A DNA stretch of 50,729 bases, taken from assembly GCF_000787855.1 (NCBI RefSeq), contig NZ_BBPQ01000051.1, forward strand, positions 1 to 50,729, given 5' to 3'. Positions 24,862 to 36,957 of the stretch are shown piece after piece (within the stretch, counting starts at the first letter, position 1; each line of letters opens with the position of its first letter). The position numbers and the translations under genes were made by a program. This DNA comes from Streptacidiphilus anmyonensis. Its GTDB lineage: Bacteria; Actinomycetota; Actinomycetes; Streptomycetales; Streptomycetaceae. The notes beneath the pieces are model-generated. The model saw only the letters and a program-made list of their open reading frames with translations. It did no database searches and had not been told where the DNA came from.

Positions 24862-26129
24862 GCCTTGTCGTCCTCCTCGCGCGGGGCTGCGGCCGCGCGC
24901 AGTCCGTTCTGGAAGCCGCCGAGGCGGCGGCGGAGCTCGTCGGCGGCGGAGCCTGCGCTCCGGGGCCCGGCGGCCGCGGCCTCCTGGCCGGGATCGGTGA
25001 TCTGTGCCAACTGGCCGCTCTCGCCCGGGACCCGCTTGGGCAGGGTGGCGGCGGGGGCCCGGACCGCCGTCCGGACGGCGCCGGCCGGCTGCGGGACGGC
25101 GGCGAGGCCGGGGCCGCGCGGTCTGCTGACGGCCGACGTCGGCGTTGCGGACGCCGGGACGGGGATGCCGGCGGGGGCCTGCTGCTGCGCCACGTCCGGA
25201 GCCTCCGTCAGCAGCCCGGCGGGCAGGGCGACCAGGGCGGTGGTGCCGTCGCCGCTCGCGCTGGCGCGCAACTGGACGCGCAGGCCGAGGCGGCGCGCGA
25301 GCAGGGTGACCACGCGCAGGCCGAGCGAGCGGCCGCTGCCGTGGCCGACGTCGTGGCCGTCGCCCGGCTCGGCGAGCGCGGCGTTGGCCTGACGCAGCAT
25401 CGTGTCGGTCATGCCGATGCCCCGGTCGGCGACGGAGACCATGACCTCGCCGCTGTCGAGGTGCCAGGCGGTGACGGTGACGGCCTCGGTCGGCGGGGAG
25501 AAGGCGGTCCCGTTGTCGAGCAGTTCGGCCAGCACGTGGCTGAGGTCGTCGGCGACCTCGGGCCGCAGGAAGACCTGCGGGAGCGCCGTCAGGTGGACGC
25601 GCTCGTACCGCTCGATCTCGGACAGGGCCGCGCGCAGCACGTCCAGCAGCGACGCGGGCGCGCCCGGCCGGCCGGCGCGGTGCTGCTCGGCGCCGGCGAG
25701 CAGCAGCATGTTCTCGCTGTTGCGGCGCATCCGGGTGGCCAGGTGGTCGAGTCCGTAGAGCTGCTCCAGCCGGACGGAGTCGGATTCCATCTCCTCCAGG
25801 CCCTCCAGGCTGCCGAGCTGGCGTTCCACCAGGGCGAGCGAGCGCAGCGCGAGGTTGGCGAGCACCTCGCCGCCCTCGCTGCGGCTGCGCCGCAGCTCCT
25901 CGGCGGCGTCGTCGAGCTCCTGGGTCATCCGCGCGTTGTGCTGCTGCGCCTGCCCGAAGGCGCGTTCCAGGTCGTCATAGGCCCGGCGCAGTCCGTCCAT
26001 CGCGGCGTTGCGGGCGGCCAGCTCACGGCGGCCTGATCTGCGGGTCCGCAGCTGCCAGGCCATCAGGACCAGCAGCAGGAGCAGGGCAGCGCCGCCGGCG
26101 ATGGCCTCAGGGGTGTTCGGTGTGGACAC
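24858..26129 (-). CDS. Conservon sensor histidine kinase-like ATPase (CvnA type)
   Basis: The 423-aa protein has one N-terminal membrane helix (AGGAALLLLLVLMAWQL), a long coiled coil (about residues 35-90), and an ATPase domain with ELLDNGTAFSPP (N box), SVADRGIGM (G1) and GSGRSLGLRVV (G2). Compared with CvnA proteins of other conservons it is short: no large extracellular nitrate/bromide sensor domain is present, only a short membrane anchor. The C-terminal 90 residues are proline/alanine-rich and end in a DELRRRLGGFQNGLR helix, as is usual. Two inverted repeats lie upstream. Confidence 0.92.
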   Translation of the reverse strand: MSTPNTPEAIAGGAALLLLLVLMAWQLRTRRSGRRELAARNAAMDGLRRAYDDLERAFGQAQQHNARMTQELDDAAEELRRSRSEGGEVLANLALRSLALVERQLGSLEGLEEMESDSVRLEQLYGLDHLATRMRRNSENMLLLAGAEQHRAGRPGAPASLLDVLRAALSEIERYERVHLTALPQVFLRPEVADDLSHVLAELLDNGTAFSPPTEAVTVTAWHLDSGEVMVSVADRGIGMTDTMLRQANAALAEPGDGHDVGHGSGRSLGLRVVTLLARRLGLRVQLRASASGDGTTALVALPAGLLTEAPDVAQQQAPAGIPVPASATPTSAVSRPRGPGLAAVPQPAGAVRTAVRAPAATLPKRVPGESGQLAQITDPGQEAAAAGPRSAGSAADELRRRLGGFQNGLRAAAAPREEDDKA

Positions 26130-26507
26130 GTATCCCCACTGTTCGGCGCAGCAGCTTGCGCATTGGAAGCAGACAGAAACCTATGACACGTCCATCACAT
26201 CACACGGGCGATTCCGGATTCCACTCCGGATGCCTGACGTGACGTCAGTGAGAGGCTGGTGTAAGGCTTTTGTGCGTCTCACATAGTGGCATGGACCACT
26301 AAGGCCCGCCTCTGGTAGACCCTCCGGCAGGCGGGGCGCCGGCCGGCCGGCGTCACCTCGGAGCAGCCGGCCATCGGGCCGCGCTCCCGACCGGGGACGG
26401 AAGCCGGCCGCACAGGCCCGTCAGCCGGCCGCGCCGCACCACGTGCCGGCGGCTGCCGATCCTGGCCGTCTCGCCGGGGTGGTGTTCCGCCCTGGGTACG
26501 CACGGGC
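26130..26507. other. Intergenic control region upstream of the conservon
   Basis: No credible gene. The conservon-proximal half is unusually AT-rich for the window and holds two inverted repeats (26214-26248). The distal part has CGCCGGCCGGCCGGCG around 26337-26352, a self-complementary stretch that could terminate the RsbW-like gene ending at 26508. Confidence 0.5.
26214..26248. promoter_or_regulatory. Palindromic operator candidates for the conservon
   Basis: CTGACGT-G-ACGTCAG (26234-26248) is a perfect 7-1-7 palindrome. CCGGA-TTCCAC-TCCGG (26214-26229) is a perfect 5-6-5 inverted repeat beside it. Both lie about 85-120 bases upstream of the kinase ATG, in AT-richer DNA. Confidence 0.5.
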
Positions 26508-26966
26508 TCATGGGAGCGCCTCCGGCTTCCCGGCCTCGAACTTCGCGGCCTCGAACCAGACCGCCTTGCCGCCGGGCCGGGCCTCGCTGCCCCACCGGCG
26601 GGCGAGCAGCCGCACGACGCGCAGCCCGTGGCCGCCGGGTCGGCCCGGGGCGGTCGTCGGTCGCACCCGCGGGGCTTCGGGGCTCGCGTCGAGGACCTCG
26701 ACGCGCAGCCGTCCCCACCCGGCGTCCGAGACGGTCAGCGCGACCGGCCCGCCGGCGTGCAGGCAGGCGTTGGTGACGAGTTCGGAGGTCATCAGCAGCA
26801 CGTCCTCGACCGCGGCGCGCTGGTCCGCCCCCGGGTCGTCGAGCCAGCCGCGCGCGGCGAGGCTCGCCCGCACGAAGTGACGGCAGCGCGCCACCACGCC
26901 GGTGCCGCCCTCCGGCACCAGCCGGTCCACGACCGCCCGCTCGACCTGTCCGCCTGCCCGCTCCAC
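26508..26966 (-). CDS. RsbW-like anti-sigma/ATP-binding protein
   Basis: The 152-aa protein is a single HATPase_c_2 domain with ELVTNACLHAGG (N box), VEVLDASPEAPRV (the degenerate G1 region typical of streptomycete members) and GGHGLRVVRLLA (G2). This family includes anti-sigma serine kinases, opposed by SpoIIE-type phosphatases such as the one at 31741-34032. The GTG at 26966 has AAGGAGG ten bases upstream. No anti-anti-sigma (STAS) or sigma gene is in the window, so partners are unknown. Confidence 0.88.
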   Translation of the reverse strand: MERAGGQVERAVVDRLVPEGGTGVVARCRHFVRASLAARGWLDDPGADQRAAVEDVLLMTSELVTNACLHAGGPVALTVSDAGWGRLRVEVLDASPEAPRVRPTTAPGRPGGHGLRVVRLLARRWGSEARPGGKAVWFEAAKFEAGKPEALP

Positions 26967-27064
26967 CGTGAGCCGCCTCCTTCGCCGTCCGCCGGTCCGC
27001 CGCCGCGTCGTTCAGCGCGCCGCCCGGACTTGCGGCTGCCACCGACCGGACGGCTCCGCCGCGG

Positions 27065-27256
27065 TCATGCTCCCGCTCCTCCGCCGGAGCGGCGGGGGCC
27101 ACGCGTTCGACGCCATCGCCGCAGCCAGCGCGAGCCGGCCGGCCGCATCGTCCGCAGCCGCTCCTCGAGCGCCCGGTCCTCGCGCAGCGCCTCCTCGATG
27201 CCGGTGAGCGCCTCTCGCTCGCGCTCGGAGAGTGCGGGCCCGTGTCTCGCTTCCAC
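27065..27256 (-). CDS. Small DUF3040-like protein
   Basis: The 63-aa product starts VEARHGPALSEREREALTGI and continues EEALREDRALEERL, matching the N-terminal helix of DUF3040 proteins (LSExExxALxxIExxL). It is followed by a basic RWLRRWRRTRGPRR segment instead of the usual pair of membrane helices, so it may be a truncated family member. The GTG at 27256 was chosen because GGGAGGAGG lies just upstream; a longer open frame exists but its extra residues look non-coding. Confidence 0.6.
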   Translation of the reverse strand: MEARHGPALSEREREALTGIEEALREDRALEERLRTMRPAGSRWLRRWRRTRGPRRSGGGAGA

Positions 27257-27488
27257 GACACGCCTCCTCCCTGACGGTGGACGTGCGCTGTCCGTGTCCA
27301 CGCGTCTGCCCGCCGGACGGCGCGCCATTCGCGTCGACGGGCCCTTTCCGGCGGCGGCGGACCGTTTCCGGAGCGCCGGGACGGCTGCGTCGCCCTCGCG
27401 CGAGTGGAACGATGAAGGTGGAGCCCAGCTCCGACGCCCAGGCCGGCCGAGCAGGCCGGTGTGCCCCACGAGTGGTGGAGAGGCGGGT

Positions 27489-30959
<3,471 letters not shown>

Positions 30960-30992
30960 CCCGGTGGCGGGCCGCCCGTGCCCAGGCCTGGT

Positions 30993-31029
30993 CACCGCCC
31001 CGCTGCCACCGGTGAGCCGCGGGGCGGTG
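30993..31029 (+). terminator. Hairpin terminator behind the hybrid kinase
   Basis: CACCGCCCCGC (30993-31003) and GCGGGGCGGTG (31019-31029) form a perfect 11-bp stem with a 15-base loop, starting 34 bases past the kinase stop. A pyrimidine-rich stretch follows. Confidence 0.75.
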
Positions 31030-31151
31030 CGCCTTGCTTCTCACCCGATTCCGCGGCCTCAAACACGACCCGCACAGCCGGGTGTGATCCGCGCCGTCGC
31101 GGGCACACGCCTGCCGGGACATCCGTAACACAGGCACGGGAGGTCACGACC

Positions 31152-31433
31152 ATGCCGTATCGCAGCGAGGTGCGCATCACCGAGGAGCGCGTCCGCGAGG
31201 ACGTCCGGGTCCTCGCGCCGGCCACCGCCGAGGATTCCTTCGCCACCGCCCAGGGCTGCGCCGACCAGCACCTCTTCGCGGAACTGCAAGGGCGCTGGGT
31301 GCAGGAGCGGCCCATGCCGTACCGGGTCGAGGTCCGCGTCTGGGAGGACGAGGCGGGCGGATTCCCGGCGGCGACGGCCGAGTGGGACGAGGACCACGGC
31401 GTGCTGCGCCGCCGCGACGAGAGCGCGGCGTAA
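31152..31433 (+). CDS. Small hypothetical protein with internal repeat
   Basis: The 93-aa product is not recognised. MPYRSEVRITEERVRED at the N-terminus is echoed by MPYRVEVRVWEDE about 55 residues later, suggesting two copies of a small beta-strand module. It is acidic and has no signal or membrane segment. The ATG at 31152 follows GGGAGG. It may be co-transcribed with the 64-codon ORF at 31499. Confidence 0.5.
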   Translation: MPYRSEVRITEERVREDVRVLAPATAEDSFATAQGCADQHLFAELQGRWVQERPMPYRVEVRVWEDEAGGFPAATAEWDEDHGVLRRRDESAA

Positions 31434-31498
31434 CGTCCGAAGAGCCGGGTAGAAGCCCGCGCGGAAGGAGACCGCCACGGAGGAGAGGAGCGACAAGG

Positions 31499-31693
31499 GT
31501 GAGCCGACCGCAGGACGAATCCATGGACGCCGCGGCCCGGCGGTTGCGGGAGGAGATGGACACGGCCCTTCGCCATCTGAGGGAACAGGTGTGGACCCGG
31601 CCCACGTCGGGTCACCAGGACCACCGCCCGAACCGTTCCGGCGGGCACCGCCGCTTGGGCGACACCGGCGACGCGACCGCGCCGCAGGAGTGA
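31499..31693 (+). CDS. Small charged hypothetical protein
   Basis: The 64-aa product starts VSRPQDESMDAAARRLREEM and continues as an amphipathic helix (DTALRHLREQVW) before a polar, disordered-looking tail. The GTG at 31499 is supported by an excellent Shine-Dalgarno site (GGAGGAGAGGAG). No family is known to me. It ends 48 bases before the convergent phosphatase gene. Confidence 0.5.
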   Translation: MSRPQDESMDAAARRLREEMDTALRHLREQVWTRPTSGHQDHRPNRSGGHRRLGDTGDATAPQE

Positions 31694-31740
31694 CCCCGTC
31701 CGTGCAGGAGCGACCCTGGCGACCCTCCCAGTCGAGACGC

Positions 31741-34032
31741 TCAGTCGAGACGCACCAGCACCAGGCTGGCGTCGTCGTCCGTGTCGCCGACCGCCGTCGC
31801 CACCAGCGCGTCCACCTGGGCCTCCAGGTCGGAGCCCGACTCCAGCGCCTCGACGGCGCGGCAGAGCAGGGCGAGGGCGTCGTCGAGGGAGGCGTGGCGG
31901 CGCTCGATCAGACCGTCGGTGAACAGCAGCAGCAGGTCGCCCGAGCGCAGTTGCACCCGTGACTCCTGATAGCGGGTCCGCGGCGCGGCGCCGAGCAGCA
32001 GGTTCGGCGCGGTCTCCAGCAGCCGGGCCCGTCCGTCGCGGAGCAGGAGTGCGGGCAGGTGGCCGGCGCTGGTCCAGTGCAGCGAGCGGTCGGCGGGGTC
32101 GTAGTGGGCGCACAGCGCTGTCGCCGTCGGGTGGCCGCTGGTGCGTAGCGCCACCTCGTTGAGGGTGTGCATCAGGGGGCCCGGTTCTCCGCCTGAGCAG
32201 GCCAGGCCGCGCAGCGCGTTGCGCAGCGCGACCATGCCGGTGGCCGCGTCGATGCCGTGGCCGGCGACGTCGCCCACCGCGATCATCACCCGTCCGTCGG
32301 GCAGGCTCAGCACGTCGTACCAGTCGCCGCCCACTCGGTACTCCTCCGCGGCGGGCCGGTAGCGGGCCGCGACCTTCAGGCCGTCGAGCAGCCCGAGGTC
32401 GGTCTGCTCGGGCACGATGGCCTGCTGCAACTGGAGCGCCAGCCGGTGGCGGACCGCCGCCTGTTCCTGGACCGAGCCGAGTGCGTCGAACGTCGCGGCG
32501 AGCGCCGCCTGGGTCTGGTGCTGCTGGGAGACGTCCTGGAAGAAGCCGGTCAGGCCGGTCAGCGTGCCGTGGGTGAGCAGCGGCTCGGCGATCAGCCTGA
32601 GGTGCCGCACGCCGCCGTCGGGCCGCGGGACCCGCAGCACGCCGCTGACGCCTTCGAGGCGGCCGGTCAGGGTCTCGAGCATGCGGCTGAGCACGGTCCG
32701 GTCGTCGGCGGCCAGCAGGTCGGCGACCCGCTCCAGCGGGATCGGCTCGGCGTCCTCGGGCAGGCCCAGCAGCGGCGCGACCTGTTCGCTCCACTGGGTC
32801 ACCCCGCGGGCGGAGTCGTCCTCGAAAGCGGCGAGCGAGCCGAGGCGGCCCGCCCGTTTGAGCACGGAGAAGCTGTGGTCCCGGCCCTCCGCGTGCCACA
32901 GCACGGCACAGCGGTCGGCGGAGACGGCGAGCACGCGGACGTTGAGCATCGGGGCCGCCGCGGTGCCGTCACGCTGCCGCACCCGCGGCAGTCGCTCGGC
33001 GCGCCTGACCGGTCCGTTCCGGTAGGCCTCGGCGACCAGCGCGTACAGGTCGTCGGCCGACGCCGGCAGGACGTGCGCGAGCGGCCTGCCGACAGGCCTC
33101 GGGACGCCGCTGCTCATCCGGTGCGCGGCCGCGTTCATGTGCTCGACGTAGAGCCGCGACTCCTCGGCGTCGGCGCCGCCCTTGCCGCGGCGCAGCGTCA
33201 TCGCCGGCTCCGCGAGCAGGTCGAGGACGGCGGACAGGACCGGCAGCGTGGCTCCCGGGTCGGTGACGTGCTCGAGTCCGGCGAGCACGCGGGCGAACAC
33301 CTCGAGCAGGCTGACCACGTGACGACGCAGCTCCGGGTCGAGGTCCTGCGACTCTCGCCAGGCCAGCAGCACGACTCCTGCCGAACGGCCCCCGAACCGC
33401 AAGGGCAGCAGGGCCCGCGCCGCGCCGCGGTCGGGGCCGGGCAGCTCGCGGGTGTCGGCGACGCCCTCCGTGAGCCAGAGCGGGGACTCGTCCGCGAGCA
33501 CCTGCTGGGGAAGGGCCCGCCACTGCGGCGGGATCTGCGCCCACTGGGCGCGCTCCAGGGGCGAGAACCCCGCGGAGGCGGCCAGGCGCAGGCAGTCACT
33601 GGCGGTGCGGCGCCAGATCATCAGGCCGCGCACGCCGACCGGCCGCAGCTCCCGGAGCACGGCGGCGGCCACCTCGTCCAGGTCGCCCCCCGTCTCGGCG
33701 GCGCTCGCGACCTGCCGCCGCGCCCGAGGACCGGGCAACGGCGGAGCGTCCTGCCCGGGACGCTCGACCTCGACGCCGCACGCGGCGTTGACGATGTCGG
33801 CCGCGAGATCGGCGGGCGTGAGCCCCGCGCCGGCCGCCAGGCGTCGCAGGGACTCGGCCGCGACGGCGGGCTCCACCGCCTGCTGCGCGACGAGGATCCC
33901 GGTCGCGAGGTCGAGCAGGTACCGTCCTTCGGTCCGGGTGAGCTCCTCCGCGAGATCGAGGGACGCGCGGACGGCGAGCCTGCCGACCTCGCCGTCATCG
34001 AGGCCGTGTGGGGCTCCGCTGACCCGATCCAT
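31741..34032 (-). CDS. SpoIIE-type PP2C phosphatase with ANTAR-like, GAF and PAS regions
   Basis: The 763-aa protein starts with an ANTAR-like helical RNA-binding segment (about residues 30-85: TGILVAQQAV then ESLRRLAAGAGLTPADLA), then a GAF-like domain (about 105-250), a PAS region (about 390-510: APLLGLPEDAEPI, GVRHLRLIAEPL) and a C-terminal PP2C/SpoIIE phosphatase (YRVGGDWYDVLSLPDGR, VGDVAGHGIDAA, LLLFTDGLIERR). Such phosphatases dephosphorylate STAS anti-anti-sigma factors, opposing RsbW-like kinases. The ATG at 34032 has GGGAGG just upstream. The GAF-PAS part would sense a signal such as redox or a small ligand. Confidence 0.9.
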   Translation of the reverse strand: MDRVSGAPHGLDDGEVGRLAVRASLDLAEELTRTEGRYLLDLATGILVAQQAVEPAVAAESLRRLAAGAGLTPADLAADIVNAACGVEVERPGQDAPPLPGPRARRQVASAAETGGDLDEVAAAVLRELRPVGVRGLMIWRRTASDCLRLAASAGFSPLERAQWAQIPPQWRALPQQVLADESPLWLTEGVADTRELPGPDRGAARALLPLRFGGRSAGVVLLAWRESQDLDPELRRHVVSLLEVFARVLAGLEHVTDPGATLPVLSAVLDLLAEPAMTLRRGKGGADAEESRLYVEHMNAAAHRMSSGVPRPVGRPLAHVLPASADDLYALVAEAYRNGPVRRAERLPRVRQRDGTAAAPMLNVRVLAVSADRCAVLWHAEGRDHSFSVLKRAGRLGSLAAFEDDSARGVTQWSEQVAPLLGLPEDAEPIPLERVADLLAADDRTVLSRMLETLTGRLEGVSGVLRVPRPDGGVRHLRLIAEPLLTHGTLTGLTGFFQDVSQQHQTQAALAATFDALGSVQEQAAVRHRLALQLQQAIVPEQTDLGLLDGLKVAARYRPAAEEYRVGGDWYDVLSLPDGRVMIAVGDVAGHGIDAATGMVALRNALRGLACSGGEPGPLMHTLNEVALRTSGHPTATALCAHYDPADRSLHWTSAGHLPALLLRDGRARLLETAPNLLLGAAPRTRYQESRVQLRSGDLLLLFTDGLIERRHASLDDALALLCRAVEALESGSDLEAQVDALVATAVGDTDDDASLVLVRLD

Positions 34033-34103
34033 GAGGCCTCCCGACCCTCGTCAGTCCGGTGACCGGTCCCGCTCCTCTCAGTCTGCTCCGCGTATGCCCG
34101 CGG

Positions 34104-34163
34104 GACCCGGAGCTATGCGACCCGGAGCTGTGCGACCCGGAGCTGTGCGACCCGGGGCTAGGC
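34104..34163. repeat. Four tandem 15-bp repeats
   Basis: Units GACCCGGAGCTATGC, GACCCGGAGCTGTGC, GACCCGGAGCTGTGC and GACCCGGGGCTAGGC run from 34104 to 34163. They lie upstream of the phosphatase ATG and overlap the end of the neighbouring small gene by six bases. They may be regulatory iterons or a slippage product. Confidence 0.8.
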
Positions 34164-34535
34164 AGCGTGCGGTTCCGCCGCGTCCAGGGCGGCGCGGACC
34201 CGGGCGACGACGGCCTGCGGTTCGCGGACGGTCACGGCGATCCGGGCGAACTCCGCCGGGGCCCGCAGCTCGACCTGGACGCACGGCCCGTGCTCGGGCC
34301 GCACGACGATCAGGTCCCGCCCGCCGGGGTGGTGCCAGACGCCCTTCCAGGCCACATCGGGAATGTCCAGCCCGTGCTCGCGCCGTCCGCGCAGGCACCG
34401 CCACGGCTCGGCGAGGACGCGGGCGTCCACCACCGCGGCGAGCGGCACCCGCAGGCTCCCGACACGCGTCGCCAGCCGCTCCCGCAGGCCGAGGGAGAGC
34501 AGGAGCACGTCCTCGTCGATCGTCAGCCTGACCAT
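34158..34535 (-). CDS. Small PH-like hypothetical protein
   Basis: The 125-aa product starts MVRLTIDEDVLLLSLGLRER and contains LRVPLAAVVDARVL and AWKGVWHHPGG, the pattern of a widespread streptomycete family in which a PH-like beta sandwich is predicted (LxVPLSxVxxVEVLxD). Function is unknown. The ATG at 34535 was preferred over a GTG 21 bases upstream because it has GGGAG in front and matches the family start. It lies upstream of the phosphatase on the same strand, 125 bases away. Confidence 0.65.
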   Translation of the reverse strand: MVRLTIDEDVLLLSLGLRERLATRVGSLRVPLAAVVDARVLAEPWRCLRGRREHGLDIPDVAWKGVWHHPGGRDLIVVRPEHGPCVQVELRAPAEFARIAVTVREPQAVVARVRAALDAAEPHAA

Positions 34536-34651
34536 CGCTCCCACCGCCCGCCTCACGGACTACGCCGTACCTCGCCTTACCCGGCCGTACCTCCAGTCTC
34601 GCGCCGATCCGGCCGCGCGCAGGGCGGGCGGCCGGACCGGGAGGCGCTCGA

Positions 34652-36805
34652 TCAGGGGTAGGACGTGAGGTCGGCGACGGTGCTGCCGCTGTTCACGGTC
34701 GCGCCGCTGCCGTTGACGATGTGGTCGATCGTGCCGGTCCCGCCGAGGGAGACGTCCATCGTGTCGTGCAGGGCGACGCCCGAGGTGGTCGGGACCTCGA
34801 CGGCGTGGTCGGCGACCTCGCCCGGGTTGGCGCTGAAGTAGCAGTAGACGCCGAGGCCGTAGGCCTGGTGGCTGGTGACGCCGGGTGCGACCTCGTAGGA
34901 GGCCCAGCCGTCGCTGCCGCCGTTCATCCAGGCGGCCTGGTTCGGCGGATCGTATGGCATCTCGGACTGGTAGAAGTAGGTCCGTCCGCCGTTGCCGTTC
35001 CACTGCGTCTGGTACTGCTGGTAGTGCTCGACGGCGAGCCCGTACATGGTCACGTTGTTGCCGTTGACGACCAGGCCGTTGTTCGCGGTGTTGCTGGTCC
35101 AGCCGACGCCGCTGCCGTGGTCGGCGCGCCACAGCCACAGGTCGTCGCCGATGGTGTTGTTCGAGTTGACCTGGAGCGTCTGCGTCGCCTTGCCGACGGC
35201 CGCGCCGCCGACGCGGAAGTACACGTCCGACAGCACGTTCGGGTCGGCCGAGTGGTCCGCGGACGCGCCCGCCGGGCCGATCTGCATCAGCGAGGGCGAG
35301 TTGACGGTGCCCGCGTCGACGATCAGGCCGGCGATGCGCACCCCGCCGACGTCGTCGGTGCTGATCGCGGTGACGCCGTTGTCCGCCACCAACGTGGCGA
35401 GGCCCAGGCCGAGCACGACCGTGTCGGCGCGGGTGATGTGCAGGGTGGAGCTCAGCTGGTAGACGCCGGGGGTGAAGATGAGGTTCTTGCCCTGGGCCAG
35501 CGCCGCGTTGAGCGTGTCCGAGGTGTCCGACGGCGTGGCGATGTAGAAGGCGCTGAGCGGCAGCGAGGTGCCGGGCGGGGTCTGGCCGTTCGTCCAGTCC
35601 GTGCCGGTGGAGTTGGTGCGGGGGGCGGGCACGAAGACGTTGTAGTTGCCGGAGCCGTCGACGTAGAGGCTGGGCTTCTCCACGCTGGTCGGGGTCTGGC
35701 CGACGGTGGTGTAGGGCGGCTTGGGGAAGCTCTGCGCGGGCGCACCCGTGTCGCCGACGAAGACCATGTTCCAGTTGGACCCGGTCCAGCTGCCGAGCTC
35801 GTCGTTGCGCGAGAGCCACTGCTGCTGGCTTCCGGAGTCGACCTGCCCGTCGACCTTGGCGTCGCCGAGGAAGCCGCCGCTGGACCAGCCGCCGTTGTCG
35901 TCGAGGACGACGTTGCCCTGGATGTGCACGCGGCGCATCGGCGACGCCTGGGAGACGGCCCACTCGGTGCTGCCGGAGCTCGGCGCGATGTCCAGGTTCT
36001 CCACGCCGCGCCAGAAGTTCTCGGTGGCGTTGCCGCCGTTCCACTGCGCGTCGGCGTGGACGCCGCCGCCGGTGATGGTGGTGGCGTCCGGCGTCTGGCC
36101 GAGACCGAGGACCTGGGTGTAGAAGCCCACGTTGACGTTGACGTTGTAGCTGCCCGGCTTGAACAGCAGCGCGTAGCGGCTGCTGCCGAACTGGTTGGAC
36201 TGCTGCTGGCTGTAGACCGCGTCCAGCTGGCTCTGGATGCTGGCGGCCGACATGGAGGGGTCGAAGACCAGCACGTTCGGGCCGAACGGGTTGCTGCCCG
36301 TCGTGGTCGTGGGGAGGGTCCACTGCTGGTTGGCGCCTGCGGAGCAGCTCCAGATCTGGGCCTGGGTGCCGGGCGTGGTGGACCAGTTGGTGTCGTCCAG
36401 GCACTTGCCCGACTGCGGGTTCAGCAGCGAGCCGTTCGACTGCGGCTGCCACACCTGCGCACCCGTGCCGTTGCAGTCGTACAGGTCCACCGTCGTCCCG
36501 TCGGCGGTCCCGCCGCCGTTCACGTCCAGGCACTTGCCCAGCACCCGCAGCGTCCCGTCCGAACCAGGAGTCCACTGCTGCGCGCTCGTCCCGTTGCAGG
36601 TGTACACCTGCACCGGGTTGAAGTTCGCCGTCGACGCCGACCGGTCATCCAGACACAGACCCTGATACCCCGTCACCTGACCGGTCGCCGGGGTGGCCGC
36701 CACGGCGGGGTGCAGCGCGGCCGCGCTGAGCGGGAGTTGGAGCAGGACGGCGGCGGCGATCAAGGGCCGGCGGCGGGCACGCGGCCGCCCGCGGGAAGAC
36801 AGCAT
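34652..36805 (-). CDS. Secreted CBM13 plus pectate-lyase-fold protein (GH55-like)
   Basis: The 717-aa protein has a signal peptide (RRRPLIAAAVLLQLPLSAAA, cleavage near AVAA), a ricin-type CBM13 beta trefoil (about residues 42-165, with GLCLDDRSAS, GKCLDVNGGG, GKCLDDTNWS and three QxW repeats) and a long right-handed beta-helix region (GPNVLVFDPSM, YALLFKPGSYNV, FWRGVENLDIAPS, TFTPGVYQL-like FTPGVYQLSSTL). Proteins of this type are often labelled adenylyl cyclase in databases without evidence; the fold resembles GH55 beta-1,3-glucanases. It probably acts on extracellular polysaccharide. Its CBM13 DNA is identical to that of the neighbouring chitinase-like gene. Confidence 0.85.
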   Translation of the reverse strand: MLSSRGRPRARRRPLIAAAVLLQLPLSAAALHPAVAATPATGQVTGYQGLCLDDRSASTANFNPVQVYTCNGTSAQQWTPGSDGTLRVLGKCLDVNGGGTADGTTVDLYDCNGTGAQVWQPQSNGSLLNPQSGKCLDDTNWSTTPGTQAQIWSCSAGANQQWTLPTTTTGSNPFGPNVLVFDPSMSAASIQSQLDAVYSQQQSNQFGSSRYALLFKPGSYNVNVNVGFYTQVLGLGQTPDATTITGGGVHADAQWNGGNATENFWRGVENLDIAPSSGSTEWAVSQASPMRRVHIQGNVVLDDNGGWSSGGFLGDAKVDGQVDSGSQQQWLSRNDELGSWTGSNWNMVFVGDTGAPAQSFPKPPYTTVGQTPTSVEKPSLYVDGSGNYNVFVPAPRTNSTGTDWTNGQTPPGTSLPLSAFYIATPSDTSDTLNAALAQGKNLIFTPGVYQLSSTLHITRADTVVLGLGLATLVADNGVTAISTDDVGGVRIAGLIVDAGTVNSPSLMQIGPAGASADHSADPNVLSDVYFRVGGAAVGKATQTLQVNSNNTIGDDLWLWRADHGSGVGWTSNTANNGLVVNGNNVTMYGLAVEHYQQYQTQWNGNGGRTYFYQSEMPYDPPNQAAWMNGGSDGWASYEVAPGVTSHQAYGLGVYCYFSANPGEVADHAVEVPTTSGVALHDTMDVSLGGTGTIDHIVNGSGATVNSGSTVADLTSYP
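36340..36682 (-). repeat. Perfect 343-bp inverted repeat, copy 1 (CBM13)
   Basis: Reading the minus strand of 36340-36682 gives exactly the plus strand of 38121-38463. After four differing bases identity resumes for about 25 more. Even synonymous positions are unchanged. Confidence 0.97.
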
Positions 36806-36957
36806 GGCGAGACCTCTCGGTGGGGGTGGTGGGGCCCGCCGATTGAACTCTTGAAGTCATGTCAACGTCAATAGTCATGAAACCAACTCAGAGAACGCTC
36901 TCCCGCGATCAGGGCTCGAACACAGAGATCAGACATGCCCGATGTGTCCGTCGGAGT

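Noticed and set aside
26279-26503. 74-codon minus-strand frame between the RsbW-like gene and the conservon
   Set aside because: No Shine-Dalgarno site, arginine/proline-rich composition, and overlap with a self-complementary terminator-like sequence.
34721-36874. 717-codon frame antisense to the GH55-like gene
   Set aside because: It mirrors the real gene's codon structure; its translation is valine/arginine/glycine repeats with no domain, and the minus-strand protein has a signal peptide and known folds.
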